From CAZHOS01 sp964534605 (lineage in GTDB: Bacteria > Patescibacteriota > Saccharimonadia > Saccharimonadales > VXPC01), in contig CAZHOS010000005.1 in assembly GCA_964534605.1 (NCBI GenBank), positions 1 to 46,568 on the forward strand: a stretch of DNA of 46,568 nucleotides, given 5' to 3'. This document shows positions 7,440 through 16,254 of the stretch, piece after piece. The notes under the pieces are model-generated. The model saw only the letters and a program-made list of their open reading frames with translations, made no database searches and was not told the DNA's origin. The position numbers and the translations under genes are program-made. The first letter of the stretch is position 1. Each line of letters begins with the position of its first letter.

Positions 7440-10163
7440 CTAGTTGGTTGCTGATTCTGCAGCCGCTAGCTCGGCCGGGTAAGGAGCAGACAGACGCAAG
7501 TCCTCGAGCTGGTGGATCAGCCGTGGTAACCAGAACTGGTTAAAGACATTTGACCCTTCCCTAGCCCAAACACCAGAGTTCTCGTTAAAGCCACCAGCTA
7601 TCAGCTGATCGTTGAGTATCTGGTCGGCTAGCTCTGGGTTAACCAGACTAATGGCTGGATAGGCAGAACCATAGAGCAGCGTATCGTCAAAGGTAGAGCT
7701 AGTGGAACCGTCCGTGGCGATGACGGCCGGAATGTTGTCTGTGTCCTGATAAACACCACCGGCGTAGATGCCGTACGGTATCAGAAGTTCGCGCGCACGG
7801 ATGTCAGAGGCCTGCATGGCGTTAAGCCAGAACGGTATACGGAATGCCTCGTAGCCAAATCTGTCGGCCGACTCGCCAGCAAATGCCGTGGCCGACAATA
7901 GCTCGCCCGCCCCCGTGACGCTAACCCAGTTGGGGAACAGACCAGTCTCTGGGTCTTGCACATCTGCTAGCAAGCTGTAGCTATCCTCGAGCAGATCGTC
8001 CCAGCGGAAACCGCTGTCGGTATCGTTCTGGGCAAAGTATGCCAGGTACGGTAGCGCCGCATGCGACGGATTAACGGTAATTGTCGCTGGTAGGTTATCT
8101 ATCTTTTGCGGCAATATGTATAGCTGCCCGTTAATCTGTAGGACTTCGTCGGCCCAGTAATCGGCGATTATCTCGTCTGCGTAATCTTTGTAGTCTGGTC
8201 GCTCCCACTTGTCGGCAGCAACTGTCAGAGCATAGGCTATTTCTAGATCGGCCAGACTGTTGGAGTTAGAGTTGGTAACAGAGCCTTGGCCGGCTTCGTC
8301 CACTGTCCATTCAGATGATATTAACTTGTCCTGAGTACGGTTTTGTAGCTGGTCTTGCGTCCAGGCCCAAATACCTTCGAACCATATTGGCTGATCGTCC
8401 TCAACAGCACGTACGAGCGAGTTCGACTGATACTCCGACAAGGTTACTTGGTCGTCTTTGTTGTCGACGATCCTGCCGTAGTCTAGGAAGTGGTTGGCCA
8501 GGAATCCCTCGAAGCTCTGCTGGCGCACGATCTCGTTGTCTTGCTTGACCTCGTAGATCTTGACCCAATCACCATTGGTGCTAACAAGATCTTCGATATC
8601 GTTGAAAGATGTTGTACCTTCGGTAAAGCTAGCTACTTCTACCGAGTGTTCGAATGCTTCGCGTAGGAACGGTGTTTGTCCCAGACGCATCTGCTTGAGG
8701 ACTTCGTGGGTGAGCAAGATATAGTCCAAGTTACGCCAGTCGTCGTTAATGATGTAGCGCTGGTCTGGATCGTACTCGTACTTGAAGTTATAGTGCAGGT
8801 TCTGGAAGTTGCCATCGGTGTTGAGGAAGAGTGTGGCGTAGTTATCGCTAGCTATGTAGGCGTCTTCCTCGACGTTCTCTTCGATCCAATCGAGGGCTAG
8901 CAGCAAGTTACCGTTTTCGTTATTGGTGAAGGCCAGGTTACTGACAATGGCTGGGGCCTGGATAGCCAGGGCACAGAACAGCAGTCCGCCTTTGTAGAAG
9001 TTGCGCACACTAGGTGTCTGGAACTTCTTGAAGCGTAGCGGCCAAGCCAAGACAGCTGCAAAGACAAGCGCTGCAAATGGCATGACGGGTATAAAGTAGA
9101 ACTCTAGCACTACCCCACCACGCGCCAAGAACAACAGCATGCCCATGAGCATCAACGAAACGGTGATAAACATAGAGTGCTTTTTGCGGACAGATTTAGA
9201 TATCAACATAAACATCGAGACCATGGCCAAAGCTGTAAAGAATATCAGCAACGCGTCTTTACTAGCCCACTCGTCAAGCGCTGTTCGGAATCCGCTACCG
9301 ACCTCCCAAAAAGATAATCCGAGATCTGTCCCACGACTAGACTGGAATGTTAGTGAGTCGATAAGGCTGATGCCTTGGTCGAAAACGCCTGACTCTGGAT
9401 TAGCATTCTTGGAGAAGAGCTCGCCCTTAAGCAGTGCATACAGCGGGAACAACGCCATGATCGAGCCAGATATCCCAGCCCATAGCGCAATGCTCATGGT
9501 GCGCATCTTTTTAGGGGTATGCATAAATAATGCGTACAACATTGCCGGGGCAAAGAACACTGCATTAAGTTTGGTTAATACAGCCAGCGCAAAAGCTATA
9601 CCCGATAACGCCGAATGACGCATCTTTAGTGGCTTGTTGAGTAGCAGCACGAGCGATAGTAGCGCCCAGAAGACCATAATGTTATCTAGCAGTACACGGC
9701 GCTGGAAGAATATAGATAGTGGCGAAATAATAAATAGCAGACTGGCCATAGTAGCGAACCATCGCTCTTTGGTAATACGCTTACCGATGATATACACAAG
9801 TACCGCACTCGCCATGCTCAGCAAGAATATAAAGAAGCGAGCCGAGTTGAGCAAGCTACCAAACAGTAAGGCCTTGCCAGTCGCAGCGAACCAACCAGCC
9901 ATAAATATCCAGCCAGCTGGTGCGTGGTCGTACCAGTATGTATATAGGTCAAACGAGCCGTCCTCTAGGAATGCTAGACTGCGGATTGCGTAGGTTGCTT
10001 CGTCGTTTTCGTAGTATGGGAACTCTGTAAAGTTAATGCCGTGTAGCAATATCTTGAAAATAACAATCACGAGTATGGGTAGTAGCTCTCTGCGATGCTT
10101 CTTTAGAAATCTTGGCACACCTGTAGCCACGGTCTTTAGCTTGCTAGCAACATAATTGATCAT
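7440..10163 (-). CDS. GT-C (PMT/ArnT-like) transferase fused to GH8 glucanase
   Basis: A protein of 907 residues. Residues ~20-410 form ~11 membrane helices of the dolichyl-phosphate-mannosyltransferase/ArnT type, with the acidic loop motif YENDEATYA (~51-59) and RRVLLDN (~155-161). Residues ~545-900 resemble glycoside hydrolase family 8, the BcsZ family: GRIVD (563-567), TLSEYQ with the proton-donor Glu577, NSLADLEIAYAL (635-646), NPS (698-700), GLFPNW (741-746) and YEAFRIP (771-777). In GH8 the last motif is YDAxR and carries the catalytic base Asp; here it is Glu772. The ATG at 10163 overlaps the stop of the upstream GT2 (ATGA), and this fixes the start. Likely role: membrane glycosyl transfer coupled to trimming of a beta-glucan. 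Confidence 0.75.
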   Translation of the reverse strand: MINYVASKLKTVATGVPRFLKKHRRELLPILVIVIFKILLHGINFTEFPYYENDEATYAIRSLAFLEDGSFDLYTYWYDHAPAGWIFMAGWFAATGKALLFGSLLNSARFFIFLLSMASAVLVYIIGKRITKERWFATMASLLFIISPLSIFFQRRVLLDNIMVFWALLSLVLLLNKPLKMRHSALSGIAFALAVLTKLNAVFFAPAMLYALFMHTPKKMRTMSIALWAGISGSIMALFPLYALLKGELFSKNANPESGVFDQGISLIDSLTFQSSRGTDLGLSFWEVGSGFRTALDEWASKDALLIFFTALAMVSMFMLISKSVRKKHSMFITVSLMLMGMLLFLARGGVVLEFYFIPVMPFAALVFAAVLAWPLRFKKFQTPSVRNFYKGGLLFCALAIQAPAIVSNLAFTNNENGNLLLALDWIEENVEEDAYIASDNYATLFLNTDGNFQNLHYNFKYEYDPDQRYIINDDWRNLDYILLTHEVLKQMRLGQTPFLREAFEHSVEVASFTEGTTSFNDIEDLVSTNGDWVKIYEVKQDNEIVRQQSFEGFLANHFLDYGRIVDNKDDQVTLSEYQSNSLVRAVEDDQPIWFEGIWAWTQDQLQNRTQDKLISSEWTVDEAGQGSVTNSNSNSLADLEIAYALTVAADKWERPDYKDYADEIIADYWADEVLQINGQLYILPQKIDNLPATITVNPSHAALPYLAYFAQNDTDSGFRWDDLLEDSYSLLADVQDPETGLFPNWVSVTGAGELLSATAFAGESADRFGYEAFRIPFWLNAMQASDIRARELLIPYGIYAGGVYQDTDNIPAVIATDGSTSSTFDDTLLYGSAYPAISLVNPELADQILNDQLIAGGFNENSGVWAREGSNVFNQFWLPRLIHQLEDLRLSAPYPAELAAAESATN

Positions 10164-11419
10164 GAGGTCACCTTTCTGTGTGCTCCACTGTGGTCTGTCT
10201 TTTCCCAGTTGGACTGACCCTTTAGTTCGCGCCATGTGGCACGGATTGCTCCGGCACTAAGCATTATAAGATATGGGATAAATGTTACTGGGAAGAGTAC
10301 AAACACCCACAGCCTTAGCGGCAGTTTCTGTTCGCGCACGAAGTCGTACAGCGCGGCCATCTGTAGCAAGATCATTGATAGCACCATCAACAGCGGCACA
10401 AAACTAAGGATACTCACAGCAAATGGCAGATCTGCCAGCTGACCAATTATAGCCATCAAGCCACCCATCAGCAACATGCCAACCAAGAGGAACGGCGAGC
10501 CGAGTAGATAAAGAGCCATCAGAACCTTTAGCGGCGAGCCGAGCTTCTTCCAATGACCGTAGCGCAAGATCTGGATAAAGCCTTGAGACCAGCGTGTACG
10601 CTGCTTGATGAATTGCTCTATGGAATGTGGTGTTTCCTCTTTGGTGACATGGTAGGGATCGTAGCTAGCCATCATTTTTGACCCTTGCAGGCTAAGGCGA
10701 ATACCAATATCGGCGTCCTCGCAGAGGCAATTCTCGTTCCAGCCGTCTACCTTGCGAACCTGATCTGTGCGGAAGAAAACGGTATTGCCGCCTAGCGGCA
10801 CGGCGCCGACCTTCATGTGCGCGTGCATACGTGACTTAAACCAGAAGTAATACTCGAGTACGTTGTGAGCGGCGAACCACGTAGAGTCGTAGTCCATTAA
10901 CTGGACGCCGCACTGGATAATGTCGGCGTCGTTCTCTTCATAAAGTGTATTGGCGACGTTAAGTATATTGGGGTGCACCTCGTCCTCTGAATCAAAAATA
11001 ACCAAGCTATCGAAGTTAGTGTGCTCGAGTGCGTAGTTTAGCTGGTAGGGTTTATTGAGCGGTGTGTGGTCTGGATCGACGATAAGGATCTTGGCGTTCT
11101 TGATCTTGGCCTCTTTAATGGCATCACGGGCAACCTTGATAGTCCCCTTGTCGCTTGGCTGGAGGATAATAAGCATCTCGTACATATCTTTGGGATAGTT
11201 CTGCTTGGCAACAAGCTTGATAGTGTCGCCCAGAACCTCTTCTTCGTGATAGGCCGGCAGCATGAGAGTAAAGGTCATCTTGGGATCGGCGTACTTTTTA
11301 GGCGAGCCGCTTTGCTCGATGCGGTCTTTGTCTAGCCAGATATAAAGATTTAGATACATAACAAGAATACCCTGCGCTAGCAGGAACAGCATAAAAAGTA
11401 TATATATTGCCATCAGCAT
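10160..11419 (-). CDS. Processive GT2 glycosyltransferase, cellulose-synthase-like
   Basis: A protein of 419 residues with an N-terminal membrane helix, a GT-A catalytic domain and about four C-terminal helices. The family-2 processive signature is complete: acidic DxD-type FDSEDE (142-147), CEDAD (233-237, the TED-type base) and QRTRW (273-277, the QxxRW acceptor motif). Such enzymes polymerise UDP- or GDP-activated sugars and extrude the chain; cellulose- or mannan-like products are the family norm, and the exact sugar cannot be read from sequence. It lacks a PilZ domain, unlike BcsA. The gene is coupled by an ATGA overlap to the GT-C/GH8 fusion. A purine-rich AGGAAAGG lies ~14 nt before the ATG at 11419; the ATG at 11413 is also possible. 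Confidence 0.85.
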   Translation of the reverse strand: MLMAIYILFMLFLLAQGILVMYLNLYIWLDKDRIEQSGSPKKYADPKMTFTLMLPAYHEEEVLGDTIKLVAKQNYPKDMYEMLIILQPSDKGTIKVARDAIKEAKIKNAKILIVDPDHTPLNKPYQLNYALEHTNFDSLVIFDSEDEVHPNILNVANTLYEENDADIIQCGVQLMDYDSTWFAAHNVLEYYFWFKSRMHAHMKVGAVPLGGNTVFFRTDQVRKVDGWNENCLCEDADIGIRLSLQGSKMMASYDPYHVTKEETPHSIEQFIKQRTRWSQGFIQILRYGHWKKLGSPLKVLMALYLLGSPFLLVGMLLMGGLMAIIGQLADLPFAVSILSFVPLLMVLSMILLQMAALYDFVREQKLPLRLWVFVLFPVTFIPYLIMLSAGAIRATWRELKGQSNWEKTDHSGAHRKVTS

Positions 11420-11622
11420 ATTGTTGTGACTGACCTTTCCTCACTTACATTAAAAAAGCAACCTGTCCACTCCTTAGGGTTGCTTGCCAGAAAGCGTACT
11501 TACACTGTTAGGTGCGCCTACAATATATGTCTAACTATATCTATAAGCATTCGTACTTTATTTCTAACGTCTATATTAGACCGCTTAAGTATACATTACA
11601 ATGATAAAATAACAAAATGTAA

Positions 11623-11651
11623 TTTACAAACTTCAAAATTTATGCTTTACT
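11623..11651 (+). promoter_or_regulatory. Putative promoter for the GtrA-FAD fusion gene
   Basis: TTTACA, 17 bp, then TTTACT preceded by TG (extended -10, TGC at 11643-11645). It lies in the 288-bp AT-rich divergent intergenic region 11420-11707, which also holds ATTACA/TGTAAT arms (~11594-11623) that could be an operator. Confidence 0.4.
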
Positions 11652-11707
11652 ATACGTAATCAAGTTTTTAAATTGTGTGGTTACACACTGATAAGAGGTT
11701 ATACTAT

Positions 11708-13528
11708 ATGTTCATGAGCAAAGATAAACTATTGGGTCTGGTAAAGGCGCCGTTCCTACCAAAGAAGGCCGTTAACAAAATTAACGAGTATCAGCAGGTA
11801 CTAAAGTATGGCATCTTTGGCGTGCTTGCCCTAGCCGTTGATCTAGGTGTGTTCTTTGGACTACACGACGGTGCTGGCGTAAACGAATTCTTGGCTAACA
11901 GTATCTCTATCTCGATCGCGATGCTACTAAGCTTTGGCCTAAACTCTTGGTTTAACTTCGGCACCAAGGACAAAATAGGCACGCGCTTCTTGTCCTTTGC
12001 AGCAGTTACATTTATCGGCTATCTTGTCAGCCAAGCTGTATTGTTTGGAACAGTCGAAGCTCTTGCAGATAACGTCAACGCTGCAAACATTGGTAAGGTC
12101 ATTGGCCTACCCCTTGTATTTATAGTGCAGTACATACTGAACAAGAAGTTTACCTTTAGTAAGTCAGAAGAGGCTATTGACTACACCCGGGACCAGTCGC
12201 TAGAGGGCAAAGAAGTTGCTGTTATCGGCGGTGGATTTACTGGCCTGACTGCCGCTTACGAGATGCAGGAGCGTGGCGCTAAAGTAACCGTGTTCGAAGC
12301 CAGCAACAAGCTAGGAGGCCTAGTAACAGGCTTTAAGCTAAAGGACGGCACTCCGCTAGAGATGGCCTACCACTTCCTATACAAAACGGATAATTTTATT
12401 ATCGACCTATGTAAAGAGATCGGTGTCTACGACAAGCTAAACTTCTACCCTACCGCTATTGGTGCCTTTTACGGAGGTAAGCTCTACCCGTTTAATACAG
12501 CTCTTGACCTGCTTAAGTTCAAGCCACTTAGTTTTGTAGATCGTATCCGTACGGGCATTACAGGTGTGCGACTAATGATGGTCCGCGACTGGCGACCACT
12601 AACGGAGGTTACGGCCTACGACTGGCTGGTGCGTGTTAATGGTAAAAAGGCAGCTGACCTCGTTTGGAAGCCTCTACTAAAAGGTAAGTTCGAGCAGCAC
12701 TGGGACAAAGTGACCATGGCTTGGCTGTGGACTCGTATTAAGGTACGCCAAGATTCCCAGGACCTCCTAGGTAAAGAAGAGCTTGGTTACTTCGATGGTG
12801 GCTTCGGCGTAATTATTGACGAACTAGAAGATCGCCTAAAGTCTGGTACGGCCACAATCAAGACAAGTACCAAGATAGACAAACTCGGCTACGACAAGCG
12901 CTCTAACAAACCTACCGTTAAACTAGCTGGCAAGAAGTCACAGACCTTCGACGCAGTTGTATCGACTATCCCAAGCCCTGTGTTTGCATCACTTAGCGCC
13001 GATCACCCGGACAGCACTCAGACCTACCGCAAGAAACTACAGTCTATTAACTACCTAGGCGCCCTACTAATGGTTCTGCGCACCAAGAAGCCTCTAACAG
13101 AATATTACTGGCACCAGATCCATGACGAAGATGCTCCTTTCCTAGTTATGCTATCGCTAGATGCCCTTACCGGCCCCGAGAAAATTGGTGACAACTACGT
13201 CTACTACATCGGTGACTACCTAGACCAGGACAGCGAGTTCTTTAACGCTAGCAACCAAGAGATCCGCAAGAAATGGCTCGAGGGTGTTAGCAACCTATTC
13301 CCAGGGTTCGAGCGCAAAGATGTTGCCGAGAGCTATATCTTTAAGTTCCGCAACGCGCAGCACATCGTAGACACAAGCTACGAAGATCGCATGCCAGACC
13401 TACGCACACCACTACGTGGCCACTACCTAGCAAACTTCTCGCAGATATTCCCAGAAGACCGCGGCACCAATTATGCCGTACGCGACGGTGTCAAAATTGT
13501 CGACCTTGTAGATCAAGACCTAAACTAG
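11708..13528 (+). CDS. GtrA-type membrane domain fused to FAD-dependent oxidoreductase
   Basis: A protein of 606 residues. Residues ~30-150 form a four-helix GtrA-like domain (VLKYGIFGVLALAVDLGVFF ... YILNKKFTF), a family tied to flipping or moving polyprenyl-linked sugars. Residues ~168-600 are an amine-oxidase/UDP-galactopyranose-mutase-like flavoprotein with a Rossmann dinucleotide motif VIGGGFTGL (172-180), the acidic ribose-binding Glu197 and KLGGLV. Such enzymes act on sugars, terpenoids or porphyrinogens; the substrate is unknown. The ATG at 11708 has AAGAGG nine bases upstream; the longer frame starting at 11675 lacks that. It is followed 13 bp later by the GH5 gene, so the two are probably cotranscribed and serve the same polysaccharide pathway. 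Confidence 0.75.
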   Translation: MFMSKDKLLGLVKAPFLPKKAVNKINEYQQVLKYGIFGVLALAVDLGVFFGLHDGAGVNEFLANSISISIAMLLSFGLNSWFNFGTKDKIGTRFLSFAAVTFIGYLVSQAVLFGTVEALADNVNAANIGKVIGLPLVFIVQYILNKKFTFSKSEEAIDYTRDQSLEGKEVAVIGGGFTGLTAAYEMQERGAKVTVFEASNKLGGLVTGFKLKDGTPLEMAYHFLYKTDNFIIDLCKEIGVYDKLNFYPTAIGAFYGGKLYPFNTALDLLKFKPLSFVDRIRTGITGVRLMMVRDWRPLTEVTAYDWLVRVNGKKAADLVWKPLLKGKFEQHWDKVTMAWLWTRIKVRQDSQDLLGKEELGYFDGGFGVIIDELEDRLKSGTATIKTSTKIDKLGYDKRSNKPTVKLAGKKSQTFDAVVSTIPSPVFASLSADHPDSTQTYRKKLQSINYLGALLMVLRTKKPLTEYYWHQIHDEDAPFLVMLSLDALTGPEKIGDNYVYYIGDYLDQDSEFFNASNQEIRKKWLEGVSNLFPGFERKDVAESYIFKFRNAQHIVDTSYEDRMPDLRTPLRGHYLANFSQIFPEDRGTNYAVRDGVKIVDLVDQDLN

Positions 13529-13541
13529 TAGTGTTAATGGG

Positions 13542-14726
13542 ATGAATCAACTTAATTGGCGTCGTATATTCACCATAGTTGCCGTATTCAGTGTAGCTGC
13601 TGTACTGGTAAGCACGCTCCGGAGTGACGATATGCCAATTAACGAAGAAGCTGCCGAGTCCCAACAAGTCGAAGAACAGCCCTCACCTAGTGACCTGCTA
13701 CGAGAGCAGCGCGACCAGCTAGGCGAAGACCAATCAACAGCTATAGAGTTGCTAGACTTTGCCATATGGCTAGAGGATAACGACGTCGATGGCTTTGTTG
13801 GCGAAGTGGGCTGGCCAAATAACGCTGCCCGCCAAAGCGAAGCTTTGCTGTGGCTTGACCTGGCAGAAAATAACAATATACCGGTTACAACATGGGCAGC
13901 CGGTACAAGCTGGCCAGACAGCTACAATTTGCTTTTCTTTGCAGACAGCGAAGATGCCGACGATATCGTTGACGAAGCACGCCCACAAGGAACCCTGCTG
14001 ACTAACAGGTTTGCCCAGAGCAACCTAGACTGGGGTGTTAACGTAGCTGGACTAGAGTTCGCCGCCAACGGAAACCCCGAATACTCGGCCGCTAACCCTG
14101 GCGAGCTAGGCGTTAACTACTTTATAGAGCCTGCTGGAACCTACACCTACCTTGCCTCCCAGGGCGTTGAGGTCGTGCGACTACCATTCAGCTGGGAACG
14201 GCTGCAGCCAGAGCTTTATGGCCCGCTCGACCAAGATTACCTGGCGCTTATTACATCGTCCGTCGACGCTATATCTGCAAGTGGTATGCAGGCAATACTG
14301 GACGTGCACAACTACGGGCGCTACACCCCCACCGCCGGCAACGAGCTACTGATCGGTAGTAGCGAACTACCCTATGATGCCCTGTCTGACCTCTGGCGAA
14401 AGATCCACAGCGAGATGACCACTCAACTAGCAAACGACGCAATCTGGGCCTACGATATCATGAACGAGCCTAGGGACTTACCTAACCCCACCCAAGAAAC
14501 CCCCGCCCGCGAATGGGAAGTCGGCAGCCAACAGGTTCTAGATGCTATTCGGGCAGAAGGCTACACTGGCACAATTCTTGTCCCAGGCTACGACTGGAGC
14601 AAGTTACACAAATGGAGCCTCAACCACCCTACCGCTTGGATCAACGACCCACTGAACAACTTTGTATACCAAGCCCACCACTACTGGGACGAGGATAGGT
14701 CTGGCACCTACCAAAACGAGTCCTAA
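13542..14726 (+). CDS. Secreted GH5 endoglucanase with circularly permuted catalytic order
   Basis: A protein of 394 residues with an N-terminal membrane anchor (~residues 8-26). GH5 family motifs are present but out of order. First come GFVGEVGWP (84-92; the strand-7 nucleophile would be Glu88) and IPVTTWAAG (113-121, strand-8 Trp118). Then come LDWGVNVAG (162-170), VRLPFSW (212-218), DVHNYGRY (254-261), IMNEP with the acid/base Glu309 (306-310) and finally HHYWDED (379-385). In ordinary GH5 enzymes the GE and WAAG segments follow HHYW. Nothing essential is missing, so this is better read as a permuted barrel than as a truncation. The TAA stop is the first triplet inside the terminal repeat of the element at 14723. 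No strong Shine-Dalgarno is seen. Confidence 0.7.
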   Translation: MNQLNWRRIFTIVAVFSVAAVLVSTLRSDDMPINEEAAESQQVEEQPSPSDLLREQRDQLGEDQSTAIELLDFAIWLEDNDVDGFVGEVGWPNNAARQSEALLWLDLAENNNIPVTTWAAGTSWPDSYNLLFFADSEDADDIVDEARPQGTLLTNRFAQSNLDWGVNVAGLEFAANGNPEYSAANPGELGVNYFIEPAGTYTYLASQGVEVVRLPFSWERLQPELYGPLDQDYLALITSSVDAISASGMQAILDVHNYGRYTPTAGNELLIGSSELPYDALSDLWRKIHSEMTTQLANDAIWAYDIMNEPRDLPNPTQETPAREWEVGSQQVLDAIRAEGYTGTILVPGYDWSKLHKWSLNHPTAWINDPLNNFVYQAHHYWDEDRSGTYQNES

Positions 14727-14907
14727 ACCACCTGGGCCCGGAATCAGCACCTGCCAAAGAGCAAAGCTCTTCGCACTGTGCTGATTCCGTCTTTGGCCAG
14801 AATACGATATTTTAGCTTACGGCTCTTATTGGGGCAGTGCCATATGCACAGCCGCCTCCAAGCTTCCGCACTAAAATTCGATTCTGGCTCAAAGCCAAGT
14901 GGTTTAG
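14723..14907 (-). repeat. Three-way-junction element, copy A (185 bp)
   Basis: Terminal inverted repeats CTAAACCACCTGG (14723-14735) and CCAAGTGGTTTAG (14895-14907) pair at 12 of 13 positions. Next to the GH5 stop lies a hairpin with arms GGAATCAGCAC / GTGCTGATTCC (14740-14750 with 14778-14788), an inner stem AAGAGC/GCTCTT and internal-loop bases CTGCC and CGCACT. It is followed by TCTTT, so it can act as a terminator for the GH5 gene. A second, long bulged stem spans 14797-14887 and is capped by GCATATGG. Annotated minus to match copies B and C. Confidence 0.75.
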
Positions 14908-14984
14908 TGCTCTGATTAAATTCATTTCCATCTCCAAGTTAAGCGCTATGAACGTTTCGGTTAAATTTTCTAGACAAAAGACCT

Positions 14985-15857
14985 TTAGCTTAGGCCAAAA
15001 GCGACCACACCAATGAATACCAAAACAGATCCTACAATCTTACGGCCATAACTTTTTCTCTCTTTAAGTAGTAGTATCCCTGCAATTGCAGATAAGGGTA
15101 TGGATAGCGACGTAGACGTTGTTAGCAGGGCTATGCTGGAGCTGTTGTTCTGCGCTAGAAGATAAATGAGCCCTATGACCCCGTTCAGAACGCCCAGAAC
15201 AACAAAAGGCATCAGAGTGCTTCTCTTCTTGCCTGCTTTATTAGACTCTTTCGGCAATACCGCTGTAGATACTCCGAGTATCAGGGCCTGCAATGCAGAA
15301 GAGCCAACTAGCAACACCCCGTTCGAGGCATAGTCGGTCGCTTTGCTCTGAAAAACTAGAGCGCCCGCAACCGCTAGTGCAGCGAGCAAAGCCAGCAGGT
15401 CATACTTCCTGCCGTCGCTCTTTAACTCGTCTTTAGAGTAAGCCACAAAGCCTATCCCAAGCACTACAACCGCAATACCAAGTACAGCAGCCCAAGAAAG
15501 AGACTCGCCCAATATAAGCGACAGAAGCGCTGCAAAAACAACGTAAGAACCACTCATAACCTGGTACCTACTGGCTGTCATATGTTTCAGCACAGTCATG
15601 ATTAAGATATGAAAGAGAGAGGCACAAAGCGCTCCGAGACCCAAGAACAAAACAGCCCGAGACGTATCGCCAACGGCAAAGCTTGAAAAGGCACTTATTA
15701 CTATCGTGATCGGGAGTGTTCCAAAAGCTATAGCTATAAAGGCCCTTTTAATTGGGCTCATCTTTGAGTCTTTATTTGAAACTCTAGCCAAAAGACCATG
15801 GGACACCGCAGTAAAAAGATAGAGACCGACAAATATTATAAAGTTAGAGTTAAGCAT
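14985..15857 (-). CDS. EamA/DMT-family transporter
   Basis: A protein of 290 residues with ten hydrophobic helices arranged as two five-helix halves, the typical length and layout of drug/metabolite transporters (EamA). The second half ends with LAGILLLKERKSYG-like sequence matching the family's conserved helix 9-10 region. Substrate unknown; these carriers export amino acids, nucleotide sugars or metabolites across the cytoplasmic membrane. No Shine-Dalgarno is present. Instead TATAAT on the minus strand ends 6 nt before the ATG, suggesting a leaderless transcript. It is flanked on both sides by repeat elements. Confidence 0.8.
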   Translation of the reverse strand: MLNSNFIIFVGLYLFTAVSHGLLARVSNKDSKMSPIKRAFIAIAFGTLPITIVISAFSSFAVGDTSRAVLFLGLGALCASLFHILIMTVLKHMTASRYQVMSGSYVVFAALLSLILGESLSWAAVLGIAVVVLGIGFVAYSKDELKSDGRKYDLLALLAALAVAGALVFQSKATDYASNGVLLVGSSALQALILGVSTAVLPKESNKAGKKRSTLMPFVVLGVLNGVIGLIYLLAQNNSSSIALLTTSTSLSIPLSAIAGILLLKERKSYGRKIVGSVLVFIGVVAFGLS

Positions 15858-15941
15858 GAGCTCATTATACAGTTAGCGAGCTAGTTCTGCTCTTTTGAGC
15901 CAAACCCAATCATGATTTTATCTACCAAGTCCTGACAGGGG

Positions 15942-16050
15942 CGGACCACACCGCTCAGCTTGAGTGCAGCTTGGAATTTTCATTCAGACCCCGCAGGGAG
16001 GCGTGCATATGGCACGTTGACCGAGGATGGCTGACTTAAAATATCCAAGC
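15942..16050 (+). repeat. Solo stem-loop relative of the 185-bp element (copy B1)
   Basis: CTTGGAATTTTCATTCAG (15970-15987) pairs with CTGACTTAAAATATCCAAG (16031-16049), leaving the same asymmetric bulge as the full copies. The cap contains GGAGGCGTGCATATGGCAC. A CTCAGCTTGAG hairpin precedes it. Near-identical cap text recurs at 25990-26030. The 393-bp stretch 15858-16250 holds this copy and copy B2; I see nothing else in it. Confidence 0.65.
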
Positions 16051-16068
16051 TAACCCGATGAAGAGGGG

Positions 16069-16254
16069 CTAAACTACTTGGCTTTGAGATAGAATCGAAT
16101 TTCGGTGCGGAAGCTTGGCGGTGGCTGTGCAAACGGCACTGCCCCGTCAAGGACCGCAAACCGAAATATCGTATTCTAGCCAAAGACAGAAAACCTACCA
16201 GTGCGGCCAGCTATGCTGGGCGGCAGGGTAGGATTTCTGGGCCAAGTGGTTTAG
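16069..16254 (+). repeat. Three-way-junction element, copy B2 (186 bp)
   Basis: Ends CTAAACTACTTGGC (16069) and GCCAAGTGGTTTAG (to 16254) pair at 13 of 14 positions. The long stem (AGAATCGAATTTCGGTGCGG with CCGCAAACCGAAATATCGTA, TTCT) is capped by a GGCTGTGC/GGCACTGCC hairpin. The second hairpin (16188-16238) has arms AGAAAACCTACC/GGTAGGATTTCT. Read on the minus strand it ends in GGTAGGTTTTCTGTCTTT and would terminate the GH6 transcript. Its right end contains the GH6 stop codon. Confidence 0.8.

Noticed and set aside
13542..14726. GH5 gene as a truncated pseudogene cut by the repeat element
   Set aside because: The missing nucleophile and strand-8 segments are found at the N-terminus of the same protein, so the catalytic set is complete in permuted order.
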